NCBI RefSeq assembly: GCF_034932145.1
Contig: NZ_JAYGHV010000124.1
Span: 1 to 57,216, forward strand
Length of the DNA stretch: 57,216 bases
Reading direction: 5' to 3'
DNA from: CCY15215 sp034932145
Lineage (GTDB): Bacteria > Cyanobacteriota > Cyanobacteriia > Cyanobacteriales > Spirulinaceae
In this document: positions 1 to 7,958 of the stretch, piece by piece
Layout of the letters: each line of letters starts with the position of its first letter
Position numbering within the stretch: the stretch's first letter is position 1
Program-made: the position numbers and the translations under genes
Notes under the pieces: model-generated
What the model saw: the letters and a program-made list of their open reading frames with translations, nothing else
Database searches by the model: none
Told to the model about the DNA's origin: nothing

Positions 1-1160
1 AGACAGCAGAAGCAGGGGCTGGTGTTACCTTGGGGAAAGTCCTACAACAGCGCTATCCTGCTGCGCGTTTAGAGATTCATGGGGCATTCCAGACGGCTGC
101 CCTGCTTTGGCATAAAGACCCGGAATATGGCTCTCTGGCGATGGATATTGCTACAGCTAGAACTGAATTTTACCCTTACCCGGCTGCTAATCCCGAAGTT
201 GAAGCCAGCGATCTGCGCCAAGACTTGTATCGCCGGGATTTTACAATTAATGCCCTTGCATTGCGCTTAACTAAGCCGCGATCGCAAGAATTATTAGATT
301 TTTTTGGCGGTTTGCAGGACCTGCGATCGCGGCAAATTCGCGTCCTTCACGCGAATAGTTTTATTGAAGATCCAACGCGCATTTATCGCGCTGTCCGTTT
401 TGCAGTTCGGTTAGGATTTACCATTGAATCTCAAACCGAAGACTATATTCGCTATGCCCTGGAGAGTGGAGTGTACGATCGCCGCAATAGCGATCGCAAA
501 GTTCCCGCCCTTACAACCCGCTTAAAAACCGAACTTAAATATATTCTCCAAGCCCCCTATTGGTATCCCGCTTTAAAATTAATTGCCTCCCTGGGAGCCT
601 TACGCTGTTTGCATCCGACCTTAAAATTAGATCGGGCTTTATGGTGGCAAATTCGTTTTCTCGATCGCGCTTTGGGTCGTTTTGACCCAGAAAATCATCT
701 CATTCACTGGCAAATGCGCTTGGAAATGCTACTTTCTAATTTACCTTCTCCCGCAGCCGCGCAAGTTGCAGAAAATTTACAATTAACTGCCGACAGCCTA
801 CAACGCTTGAGCCGTTTTACCTCAGTCAAACAGCAAATTATTGCCGATCTCACCGACTTATCTGGCGATCGTCCCAGCGCGATCGTGAAGATTTTACGCC
901 ACTATAAAACCCCGATGTTGGCACTGCTAGTGGTGCAAACTCCGAGAAACATCCGCCGTAAAATCTGGCGCTATTTAACCTGTTGGTCGCAAATAGTTTC
1001 CCCTCTCAATGGCAACGATCTCAAACAACTCGGCTATCAACCCGGACCGCAATATAAGCAAATTCTTGACGACCTTTTCTCGGCAACTCTAGATGGAATT
1101 GTTGGCGATCGCGCTGATGCAGAAGCCTTTTTACACAAATATTATAGCGCTACGCGCTAG
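1..1160 (+). CDS. cca: CCA tRNA nucleotidyltransferase / poly(A) polymerase family protein, 5'-truncated by window edge
   Basis: The reading frame is open from the first bases of the window (codons in phase with base 3), so the N-terminus lies upstream. Visible motifs of the class II nucleotidyltransferase head are MDIATARTEFY, RRDFTINALAL and DPTRIYRAVRFAVRLGF, followed by the helical body and tail that bind tRNA. In this family the enzyme adds or repairs the 3' CCA end of tRNA in the cytoplasm. The catalytic GGxVRD and DxD motifs expected at the N-terminus are not in the window, so activity cannot be judged. Some cyanobacteria split the A- and CC-adding activities between paralogues, so the precise specificity is open. 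The family call is firm. Confidence 0.88.
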   Translation, partial: TAEAGAGVTLGKVLQQRYPAARLEIHGAFQTAALLWHKDPEYGSLAMDIATARTEFYPYPAANPEVEASDLRQDLYRRDFTINALALRLTKPRSQELLDFFGGLQDLRSRQIRVLHANSFIEDPTRIYRAVRFAVRLGFTIESQTEDYIRYALESGVYDRRNSDRKVPALTTRLKTELKYILQAPYWYPALKLIASLGALRCLHPTLKLDRALWWQIRFLDRALGRFDPENHLIHWQMRLEMLLSNLPSPAAAQVAENLQLTADSLQRLSRFTSVKQQIIADLTDLSGDRPSAIVKILRHYKTPMLALLVVQTPRNIRRKIWRYLTCWSQIVSPLNGNDLKQLGYQPGPQYKQILDDLFSATLDGIVGDRADAEAFLHKYYSATR

Positions 1161-1181
1161 GCAACAGGCAACAGGCAACAG
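1161..1181. repeat. three tandem GCAACAG heptamers
   Basis: Directly after the cca stop codon the heptamer GCAACAG occurs three times in a row. It is a short slippage-type repeat with no visible coding role. Similar GCAACAG runs are common at the edges of cyanobacterial genes, but I assign no function. Confidence 0.6.
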
Positions 1182-1292
1182 TAAGCGATGACTGGGTTTT
1201 AGCAGTTAGAGATGTCCTAACCTTTAATGCGTAGTGCTATATTAACTTAACCTTCGCCATCATGAAGAAGTGAAAAAGGCGCTTTATCGAGC

Positions 1293-1913
1293 CTAAAGTC
1301 GTGCTAAATGTTTGAGAATGGCGAGAACTTCATAGAGTTCGTTTTCGGGATTGATGAGGGATAACAATCGGGAGGTAGCATATTGAGGGTTGGGGGTATA
1401 GTGGGTTTTGAGGAATAAGAATTCACTACCATTGGTAATCATGCCGAAAGTGGGGTGTTCTTTGTCTGGGTTGCCCAGCATATAGGCGAGAGTTTGAGGA
1501 AGGGCGCGAGTTGCCGCGAAGTCGCTGCGTTTGGATTCAATGACGGCAAGCCACAGTCGATCTTTGAGGACAAGAATATCGATTCGTCCTTGAATGAGAA
1601 TGTCTTGGTCTTGGAGTTCGATCGCTATACTGGTTTCGGTTTCGAGGCGGAAGGGGCGGCGGTAGAATCCGGCAAGATCGAGGAGGGGGGCGAGAACGAC
1701 CATTTTAACACTATTTTCAAGCATGGGCGGGTCTTCCATTAGCTCGGAAAAGTTGGTTTTAACGCGATCGAGGGTTTCGCGATCGCGATCGCTAAGGGAG
1801 GGGCATTCTTGCGTCCATTCGGGGAAGAATTGCCGTGAGGGTGAGGGCTGCAGCCCGGTAGTCTGTTTGAGGATGCGGAGGGTGATTTCTTGGGGGGTAA
1901 TGAGTTGAGGCAT
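1293..1913 (-). CDS. HSDR_N-like restriction-endonuclease-fold protein
   Basis: A 206-residue protein resembling the N-terminal nuclease domain of type I restriction R subunits, found as a stand-alone gene in many cyanobacteria. The segment GRIDILVLKDRLWLAVIESK carries the PD-(D/E)xK-like core (D, then E-S-K). There is no helicase part and no HsdM/HsdS nearby, so it is not a working restriction system here. The start is set at MPQLITP (ATG at 1911-1913). A longer frame from 1994 would have to be translated through the petH terminator hairpin, which is unlikely. Its function is unknown; a nuclease or DNA-binding role is inferred from the fold only. Confidence 0.7.
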   Translation of the reverse strand: MPQLITPQEITLRILKQTTGLQPSPSRQFFPEWTQECPSLSDRDRETLDRVKTNFSELMEDPPMLENSVKMVVLAPLLDLAGFYRRPFRLETETSIAIELQDQDILIQGRIDILVLKDRLWLAVIESKRSDFAATRALPQTLAYMLGNPDKEHPTFGMITNGSEFLFLKTHYTPNPQYATSRLLSLINPENELYEVLAILKHLARL

Positions 1914-1950
1914 TTTTGAGAGGTAAGCGATCGCAATTCTATTCTCGCGA

Positions 1951-1982
1951 TTAAAAAATTCCCGAGTCAAAGGACTCGGGAA
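1951..1982 (-). terminator. intrinsic terminator of petH
   Basis: A perfect 10-bp stem (TTCCCGAGTC at 1959-1968 with GACTCGGGAA at 1973-1982) with loop AAAG lies 28 bases past the petH stop. Read on the minus strand it is followed by a run of T (1951-1960 reversed). This is a textbook rho-independent terminator. Confidence 0.9.
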
Positions 1983-2009
1983 GAAAAAATTCACAGGAAA
2001 CAGTAGAAC

Positions 2010-3161
2010 TTAATAAACTTCGACGTGCCAGCGATGAGCTTTTTTCAACTCCTTGCGCTTCGCATCCCAGTCCATACCAATTTTTTCTGCTTCTCGGGTG
2101 AAAGTTTCCGCGATCGGCGGTTCCATCCCCTTCAATCCACACATATAAACGTGAGTATTGGGTTTTTGAATCATGTCGAAGATTTCTCCCGCATATTCGC
2201 TCACCCGGCTTTGCACGTACATCTTGCTACCGTCCTCACCTTTTTGCTCGCGACTAATAGCATAAGTTAGGCGGAAATTGTCGGGATATTCTGCGGCCAG
2301 CGCTTCCAACTCCTCTTTGTAGAGAATATTCGCCGTATAGGGAATACCGAAAATTAGCCAAGCCAACCCCTTAAACTTATAATCTTCGTGTTGTTCCTTA
2401 AACATCCGCCATAAGAAGGCTCGGAAAGGAGCAATACCCGTACCTGTTGCCAGCATGATAATAGTTGCATCCTCATCATCGGGTAAGAGCATCTCCTTGC
2501 CCACAGGGCCCGTAATGGCAACATCGGCACCAGTGTCTAAGTTACACAAATAACTCGAGCAAACCCCATAAACAGTTTCTCCTGTTTCCGGATGCTTGTA
2601 CTCCAGTTCGCGCACGCACAACGAGACGGTTTTATCGTCAATATCATCCCCGTGACGAGTCGAAGCAATAGAATAAAGGCGCAATTTGTGCGATTTTCCC
2701 TTCTCATCGGTTCCCGGTGGAATAATGCCAATACTTTGACCTTCCAAATAGCGCAGATCGCCTCCAGAAATGTCAAATTTCAGGTGACGAACTGTTCCCG
2801 TTCCCCCCTCGCGAACCAATTCCGTGTTTTCTACACACTTGCCAATATAGGGGTTTTTAGGTCTGTAGAGGTTGATAGGAATATCAACTTTAGCTTTAGC
2901 TTGAGTCATAGGTTTATGATTGGGCGTTGCAGGTGCAGTTTCGGCAATCACTTTAGCTCCTGTTAAGGTTTCAGAAGTTAAAGGCTTGATACTGAGAATT
3001 TTGCCTCCCAGTCGATTAATGCGCCGCATTTCATCTTGCATCCGGTCGTAGGTTACGGTAATAAAAACCGTTCCGCTACTGCGAACGGAATAATTCGGTC
3101 GATTGTCCGAGGCTAGACCTTCGACTTCATAAACAAATTTGCGGCTTCCAGGTTTGTACAT
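2010..3161 (-). CDS. petH: ferredoxin-NADP(+) oxidoreductase with N-terminal CpcD-like domain
   Basis: FNR passes electrons from photosystem I via ferredoxin to NADP+. The 383-residue protein has an N-terminal CpcD-like phycobilisome linker domain (about residues 7-62, containing SGTVFITVTYDRM and INRLGGKILSIKP), a short linker, an FAD domain (RLYSIAST, SSYLCNL) and an NADP domain (ATGTGIAPF, YMCGLKGME), ending in the conserved C-terminal Tyr. The start is ATG at 3159-3161 (MYKPGSRKF). A GGGAG ribosome-binding site lies 12 bases upstream, and an upstream TTG at 3170 is too close to that site. A Met at residue 85 begins the sequence MTQAKAKVDIP at the domain junction, where other cyanobacteria make a short FNR isoform. 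The gene is divergent from prk and ends at a clear terminator. Confidence 0.97.
   Translation of the reverse strand: MYKPGSRKFVYEVEGLASDNRPNYSVRSSGTVFITVTYDRMQDEMRRINRLGGKILSIKPLTSETLTGAKVIAETAPATPNHKPMTQAKAKVDIPINLYRPKNPYIGKCVENTELVREGGTGTVRHLKFDISGGDLRYLEGQSIGIIPPGTDEKGKSHKLRLYSIASTRHGDDIDDKTVSLCVRELEYKHPETGETVYGVCSSYLCNLDTGADVAITGPVGKEMLLPDDEDATIIMLATGTGIAPFRAFLWRMFKEQHEDYKFKGLAWLIFGIPYTANILYKEELEALAAEYPDNFRLTYAISREQKGEDGSKMYVQSRVSEYAGEIFDMIQKPNTHVYMCGLKGMEPPIAETFTREAEKIGMDWDAKRKELKKAHRWHVEVY
2907..2909 (-). promoter_or_regulatory. petH: candidate internal start codon for short FNR isoform
   Basis: This ATG encodes the Met that opens MTQAKAKVDIP, just before the catalytic FNR core and after the CpcD-like domain. 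Synechocystis makes a linker-free FNR from an equivalent internal Met under nitrogen or reductant stress (known for that organism). No good Shine-Dalgarno is visible directly upstream here, so use of this start is inferred from position alone. Confidence 0.4.
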
Positions 3162-3604
3162 TCGATTCAATATCTCCCAACTTCGCGATCGAAACTATAT
3201 ATTGCGTGGTCAAAAAACTCTGCCCTCAAAAAAGAGGCAAGGGTTTTTTGCCGATAATATTCAGCCTAGCATTGCAAGAACCTCGTACAATAGCCTGGGG
3301 CTTCAGAGGCGATCGCGATCGCCCCTGAGTTCAGATCCGGGGAGTACCTCGTCGCAATGAACAAACCAAATGTCCCAACTGATTTGCGGACACTCATCCT
3401 TAAAATAATCTCTTCGAGAGCAGAATATTGTTAAGATGGCATCTTTTTTACTTTTTCTTTAACAAAAATGCCCGCGCTACCTTAGCATAAGAACTAGGTG
3501 GGCTGTCTGTATTCCTGTTTGACCTTGTGGAGACTCTCCTGTTGAGGTTCCAGGTTCAGCTTGCTTAATCTTGTTAAAAAATTGTTTTGTATTAGAGGGA
3601 AGGT
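3162..3604. other. divergent petH/prk intergenic region
   Basis: About 440 bases hold the promoters of two photosynthesis genes. I see an imperfect palindrome at 3222-3256 (GCCCTC, A-run, GAGGCAAGGG, T-run) and a HIP1-rich inverted repeat at 3302-3330 (TTCAGAGGCGATCGC with GCGATCGCCCCTGAG). Runs such as TTAACAAAAATG near 3460 are AT-rich. I could not pick a convincing -35/-10 pair or a clean NtcA box (GTA-N8-TAC), so no promoter is named. Confidence 0.4.
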
Positions 3605-4618
3605 ATGATCGCACAATCGGATCGTGTGGTTCTCATAGGAGTCGCCGGAGACTCGGGATGCGGGAAATCAACCTTTTTGCGCCGTTTGACCGATTTATTT
3701 GGCGAAGAGTTTATGACGGTCATCTGTTTGGATGACTATCACAGTCTCGATCGCAAAGGCAGAAAAACGGCGGGGGTAACGGCTTTAAATCCCAAAGCCA
3801 ATAATTTTGATTTGATGTACGAGCAAATCAAAGCCCTTAAAGAAGGAAAGGCTATTGATAAACCCATTTACAATCATGAGACGGGTGAACTTGACCCTCC
3901 AGAGCGCATTGAACCCAATAAAGTGATCGTGATTGAAGGCTTGCATCCTCTCTACGACGAACGGGTTCGCGGATTGATTGATTTTGGGGTTTATCTCGAT
4001 ATCAGTGATGAGGTAAAAATTAACTGGAAGATCCAGAGAGATATGGCAGAGCGGGGTCATACCTACGAAGACGTTCTCGCTTCGATCAATGCCAGAAAAC
4101 CTGATTTTAAAGACTATATTGAGCCGCAGAAAGAATATGCCGATGTGGTTATTCAAGTTTTACCCACCAAGTTAATCGACGATAAGGAAAGTAAATACCT
4201 GCGCGTTCGCTTGGTTCAAAAAGAGGGGATTGCTAATTTTGAGCCAGTATATCTGTTTGATGAGGGTTCTACCATTGATTGGCGACCTTGCGGGCGCAAG
4301 CTGACTTGTACTTATCCTGGGATTAAAATGTACTATGGTCCCGATAGTTTTATGGGGCATGAAGTCTCTCTTCTAGAGGTAGACGGTCAATTTGATAATC
4401 TTGAGGAGATGATTTACGTTGAAAGTCATTTGAGCAGTACTTCAACTCGCTATTATGGCGAAATGACTGAATTGTTACTCAAACATAAGGATTATCCCGG
4501 TTCTAATAACGGTACTGGACTTTTCCAAGTTTTGGTCGGGTTAAAAATGCGGGAAGCCTACGAACGCTTAACTCGTCCCGAAGTTGAAAACAAGGTTGCT
4601 GCAACGGCAACGGTGTAG
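3605..4618 (+). CDS. prk: phosphoribulokinase
   Basis: Makes ribulose-1,5-bisphosphate from ribulose-5-phosphate and ATP, the CO2-acceptor step of the Calvin cycle. The 337-residue length is normal for the cyanobacterial enzyme. The P-loop GVAGDSGCGKST spans residues 12-23. Cys19 in the P-loop and Cys41 (TVICLDDYH) are the pair oxidised by the thioredoxin/CP12 system. The C-terminal pair in RPCGRKLTC is also present, so redox control looks intact. AGAGGGAAGGT just before the ATG is a strong ribosome-binding site. The gene is monocistronic, with its own terminator at 4678-4710. Confidence 0.98.
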   Translation: MIAQSDRVVLIGVAGDSGCGKSTFLRRLTDLFGEEFMTVICLDDYHSLDRKGRKTAGVTALNPKANNFDLMYEQIKALKEGKAIDKPIYNHETGELDPPERIEPNKVIVIEGLHPLYDERVRGLIDFGVYLDISDEVKINWKIQRDMAERGHTYEDVLASINARKPDFKDYIEPQKEYADVVIQVLPTKLIDDKESKYLRVRLVQKEGIANFEPVYLFDEGSTIDWRPCGRKLTCTYPGIKMYYGPDSFMGHEVSLLEVDGQFDNLEEMIYVESHLSSTSTRYYGEMTELLLKHKDYPGSNNGTGLFQVLVGLKMREAYERLTRPEVENKVAATATV

Positions 4619-4677
4619 TACAAAGGCTCAGGACTGACGTAAAAGATGCTCGTAAAAGATGCTGATTGAGTTCTATT

Positions 4678-4710
4678 TGAGGCGCATATCGATCGCGCCT
4701 CAGTTTTTTT
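4678..4710 (+). terminator. intrinsic terminator of prk
   Basis: Stem TGAGGCGC (4678-4685) pairs perfectly with GCGCCTCA (4695-4702) and is followed by seven T at 4704-4710. It lies about 60 bases after the prk stop. Confidence 0.88.
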
Positions 4711-4762
4711 GGGTTGATAATCGATAATTGGTAAAATAATTTTAGGTTTGGGGTCGGTCATT

Positions 4763-5020
4763 ATGAGAATTTGGGCGTTTGGTTTTATCTTATTCTTTGG
4801 CAGTGTCGAGTTTTATCAATGGTTGCAAGCAATGGAAATTCCTTTACCCGTTTATATTGGCCTGGGTATTTTATTGGCGATCGCCTCTAATGCGAGGCGA
4901 TCGCGTCCTCATTTAGAATCCAATACCGATCCTGTGGAACAACCGATTATTCCTCAGCCTGTCCCTCAAAATATGCCCAAGACTCAGCCCACTAAAGATT
5001 CAATCTCATTTAAAATGTGA
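4763..5020 (+). CDS. small membrane protein of unknown function
   Basis: An 85-residue protein starting MRIWAFGFILFFG. Two hydrophobic segments (about residues 3-20 and 28-43) are followed by a Pro/Gln-rich, probably disordered tail. An upstream TTG (4748) is in frame, but the ATG at 4763 is preferred because it opens directly on the first membrane helix. I do not recognise a family. The gene stands alone between the prk terminator and a convergent regulator, so context gives no clue. Confidence 0.55.
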   Translation: MRIWAFGFILFFGSVEFYQWLQAMEIPLPVYIGLGILLAIASNARRSRPHLESNTDPVEQPIIPQPVPQNMPKTQPTKDSISFKM

Positions 5021-5071
5021 ATAGCCTTGTGGAAAATTTGTTGAGGGATTTGTTTCACAATTGCGGCAGAA

Positions 5072-5677
5072 TTAGTGATTGTGAATAATAATGTGGCGAT
5101 CGCGATCGATTTGAATGCAGCCCGATCGCTGTAGCTTGCCTAATAATCGCGTTACAGTGACCCGAGTCGTGCCAATAGCATTCGCAAGATTTTGATGGGT
5201 GAACCGCACTGGTAAGCGAATTCCTGCTTCTGTAACTTGTCCCAGATCTGCCTTAAGAAGGGATAGTAAGCGGGTGAGGCGATCTTCAACGCGACGATAT
5301 CCGGCGATCGCCAAAATTGCTTCAGTTTGTCGCAGTCGTCGAGTCACGCTATCGGAAACAGTCTGAGTCAAGGAAGGAGAGTTTTGTATTTCACTGAGGG
5401 GAAACCAGCGCAAGTAAACATCCGATAGTGCGTTTGCTTCATAAAACTCCAAACGAGTCAACCAAAGACCGAAAAATGTTGCTGGAGTTGCCCATCCTAA
5501 TATGACTTCTTCGCCACTGGCATGAGCAGTACTCACTTGTACTAAACCGCGATAAACTTGCCAAACCCCCCCTTCATCTAAGGGAATATTTTCGCCTCGA
5601 TGATAGAGATGTAAGCGCCGATTTTCTGGGGATTCTTCTGGGGAGAGGAGATCGATGGGTTGAGGAGTCAGCAGCAT
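5072..5677 (-). CDS. Crp/Fnr-family transcriptional regulator, NtcA-like DNA-binding domain
   Basis: A 201-residue protein with an N-terminal cyclic-nucleotide-like beta-roll (GLVQVSTAHASGEEVILGWA) and a C-terminal winged helix. The recognition helix region AIGTTRVTVTRLLGKLQ is very close to that of NtcA, so it may bind a related GTA...TAC-type site. It lacks the full NtcA N-terminus, so it is a paralogue rather than NtcA itself. The ligand is unknown. The neighbours (a membrane protein, a CHAD protein) do not reveal a regulon. The start ATG at 5675-5677 gives MLLTPQPIDLL. Confidence 0.85.
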   Translation of the reverse strand: MLLTPQPIDLLSPEESPENRRLHLYHRGENIPLDEGGVWQVYRGLVQVSTAHASGEEVILGWATPATFFGLWLTRLEFYEANALSDVYLRWFPLSEIQNSPSLTQTVSDSVTRRLRQTEAILAIAGYRRVEDRLTRLLSLLKADLGQVTEAGIRLPVRFTHQNLANAIGTTRVTVTRLLGKLQRSGCIQIDRDRHIIIHNH

Positions 5678-5744
5678 AATATCTCTTTCACAAATAAAAA
5701 GTTAAAGATTAAAAGTTAAACAATTTTCATCCTCTCATCTCAAG

Positions 5745-6080
5745 ATAAATCTTTAAGTTGACTTCTCTCCGCTCTAAAGATACGGAGATTCATAAGTAGC
5801 TATGAACTCTTAAAGGCATAGTCAAAGTGCCTCTATACGCTCAAATATGCTGACCATAGCCACATACATTGCGTTTACTTTTGGGTTTTATACTTTCAAA
5901 CGTCCATCACTCAGCCAGTTTGGTACGCTCCTCGCTCTGCCATTGCTCGCAGTGGTGTAGTCATACTGTCGTTAGAATGATTTAACCGTTGTTTCTTACT
6001 TGCCGGGATCTCTCCGTACTAGAACGATTCATCACGTAGACTTGGGTTCTACTCGCTATGGGATATTGTCCTATTTTTCT
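5745..6080 (-). mobile_element. possible decayed 3' end of an IS200/IS605-type (TnpB) element
   Basis: The 431-base gap 5678-6108 has no gene. Read on the minus strand it ends in a hairpin, TCTCCG and CGGAGA around an 11-base loop (5766-5788), followed by GAGAAGTCAAC. Cyanobacterial IS605/TnpB right ends often close this way. Upstream, a GC-richer stretch (GGCAGAGCGAGGAGCG at about 5925-5940 reversed) resembles the RNA-coding end of such elements. No TnpB reading frame survives. The call rests on remembered resemblance and is weak. The region next to 5700 also holds AAAAGTTAAA twice. Confidence 0.3.
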
Positions 6081-6108
6081 AGCTTCTTGTAAAGAAAATT
6101 AATAATTA

Positions 6109-7098
6109 TTATTCACGAACAAAATGGGGAGATTGCGCGATCGCCCGGAAGGATTGTCGCGTTTCGAGGCAGGAGAATTTTTGCTGCAAGTCTTGCCAAG
6201 CCTGCCATTTTTGCTGACGAATTTCTTGCAGGTGTTGGGCAAGGTGAGGTAGTTCAGTCTGGAAAGATTTGGCAAAAAAACGATTGAGAAATTCTTGCAA
6301 CACAAAGCTATCTTGAAGATCGCCGAGAATACTTTGCACTGTTTTGATTTGCTTGAGATATATCTCGTATTCCTTGCCATAAAACTGCTCGAACAGTTCC
6401 ATTTGATAGCGCGTGCGTTTGGCGGATTTTCGCAAACTGTGGAGCTTTTTTTCCTGCTGCACCAAAATGTTACAGATTGTATCAGGAGCGCTATCTTTGA
6501 CTGAAGGAATTTCCCCGCGATCGCCGGCTTCAACCCACCATCCCGGATGCAGGAGAAGTTGACTAAATTGCGGCAACAGTAAATCCGGTAAAATTAGTTC
6601 TAGGGGAAGGCAAGCCAGAGAGGAATAGTGCGGCTTCTCCAGCCAAGATGTAAAGCCATTCTTCAAGTGGAGGTAGGTTTTCCCCTTTAAAGTCTTTTTC
6701 ACCGCTTTAAAGGCTTTTTTGCGGTCCTTGGCTAACCTTTTCAGGAGGCGATCGAGTTTCTGGCGTTCTGCTTTGGGTAACTGGGGACGATATTCTGTTT
6801 TCAGGGTGGCTTCAAGTACGTCAATATCTCGTAACTTTCCCAATACCTTCGCCACTCGTCCCACGGCCTTTTCCGTGGCGATCGCCGGCAGGGATAGGAT
6901 GGGGGCAAACCCAACCAATGCTGTTCGCAAACGGCGCATACTGACCCTCATCTGATGGAGTTCTTCCGAATCGCGATCGGCGAGAACCCCCGCTTCATAG
7001 GAGATTGTTTTCCAATAGTGTTGGGCGATCGCAATATACGCTAAATTGGCAAAAGTCATGATTTCGGCTTCTTTGCCCCAAGCTGCATTTTTCCCCAT
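6109..7098 (-). CDS. CHAD domain-containing protein
   Basis: A 329-residue all-helical protein with the conserved CHAD motifs HQMRVSMRRLRTAL (about residues 48-61) and LRKSAKRTRYQMELF, both rich in His/Arg/Lys that bind anionic polyphosphate. CHAD proteins often associate with polyphosphate granules or pair with CYTH triphosphatases; no CYTH gene is nearby. The start is ATG at 7096-7098, with GGGGTGAT directly upstream. An earlier TTG at 7110 is less likely. The function in polyphosphate metabolism is inferred from the family. Confidence 0.85.
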   Translation of the reverse strand: MGKNAAWGKEAEIMTFANLAYIAIAQHYWKTISYEAGVLADRDSEELHQMRVSMRRLRTALVGFAPILSLPAIATEKAVGRVAKVLGKLRDIDVLEATLKTEYRPQLPKAERQKLDRLLKRLAKDRKKAFKAVKKTLKGKTYLHLKNGFTSWLEKPHYSSLACLPLELILPDLLLPQFSQLLLHPGWWVEAGDRGEIPSVKDSAPDTICNILVQQEKKLHSLRKSAKRTRYQMELFEQFYGKEYEIYLKQIKTVQSILGDLQDSFVLQEFLNRFFAKSFQTELPHLAQHLQEIRQQKWQAWQDLQQKFSCLETRQSFRAIAQSPHFVRE

Positions 7099-7270
7099 AT
7101 CACCCCACAAAGAATATAAGTTGCAGCGATCCTCCCATTCTAGTCAAAAAAACCGAATGACTGCCAACCCCAGCCGATCAAAAATGAATATTAAGCAAAG
7201 ACTTTCAATTATGCTCTCAAATCAATATTATACTTCATAAGTAAATCATCCCACGATACTAGATTGTAAG

Positions 7271-7777
7271 ATGCACGTTAAAAAACTGAGCCTGCTTGTG
7301 ACAGTATTCACGCTATTGCTGGGAGCGATCGCGACAGAAACGGCTCGAGCCGAGTCTATGGTTGAATCCTTTAACGAGCCTATCCTGCTGGCACAAAGAA
7401 CTACTCCTCGCGAACCCAAAGTTAGAGGTGTGGTTAAGAGCGTTGTTGGAACCCAAGTTCTCGTCGAACTCGATCGCGCCCAAGATCAATTTCTCTGGGT
7501 TGGCGTTCCTCAAGCGCAACTGGGGTCGCTGAATTTGATGGGAGGGACTCCGGTTTTCCTAGAAGGAAACAAAATTGTCTCTTTGGCTCCTCATAGCCTC
7601 CCAGTTCCTCCGCGTTCTAGTAACTTTAGTAGCCGCATTCAATCGCTTTGGTCTGACTACGAACGTTCCCTCGATCGCAGTCCCAGTCCTTCCACGGTTT
7701 CTTTACCTTTCGACTCAACCCCAGCAACAATTCCTGGTCCTGCAACAACACCCGTTCCAATTCAAGGATTGTGGTAG
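7271..7777 (+). CDS. secreted protein of unknown function
   Basis: A 168-residue protein with a clear Sec signal peptide (MHVKKLSLLVTVFTLLLGAI, then ETARA as a likely cleavage end). A small beta-rich middle (VRGVVKSVVGTQVLVELD) is followed by a Ser/Pro/Thr-rich C-terminal third that is probably disordered. I do not recognise a named family. It is a single gene with its own terminator at 7829. Confidence 0.7.
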   Translation: MHVKKLSLLVTVFTLLLGAIATETARAESMVESFNEPILLAQRTTPREPKVRGVVKSVVGTQVLVELDRAQDQFLWVGVPQAQLGSLNLMGGTPVFLEGNKIVSLAPHSLPVPPRSSNFSSRIQSLWSDYERSLDRSPSPSTVSLPFDSTPATIPGPATTPVPIQGLW

Positions 7778-7828
7778 TTTTGGGAAAAATATTAGAGTTG
7801 TAATACCCCAACTCATTATTAAAATAAC

Positions 7829-7863
7829 GAGGCTGCACTCTCGAAGTAAAGCCTCATTTTTTT
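7829..7863 (+). terminator. intrinsic terminator after the secreted protein gene
   Basis: Stem GAGGCT (7829-7834) pairs with AGCCTC (7850-7855), followed by a T run at 7857-7863, 52 bases past the stop codon. Confidence 0.75.
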
Positions 7864-7958
7864 GTGCTGATTAGCATCAGTATTCCACAAAAAAAGCGAT
7901 TTTTCAGCTAGAATTCTGAGAAGAACAAAACGTAGAACTTTAAACTATAACTGGTAAA

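Noticed and set aside
1455..1742. 95-codon open frame on the plus strand
   Set aside because: Lies wholly antisense to the HSDR_N-type gene and shows no motif or ribosome-binding site.
1914..1994. Upstream extension of the HSDR_N gene (start at 1994)
   Set aside because: The added 27 residues are translated through the petH terminator hairpin; the ATG at 1913 gives the expected family start.
2592..2966. 124-codon open frame on the plus strand
   Set aside because: Antisense to petH, whose frame is certain; no recognisable protein features.
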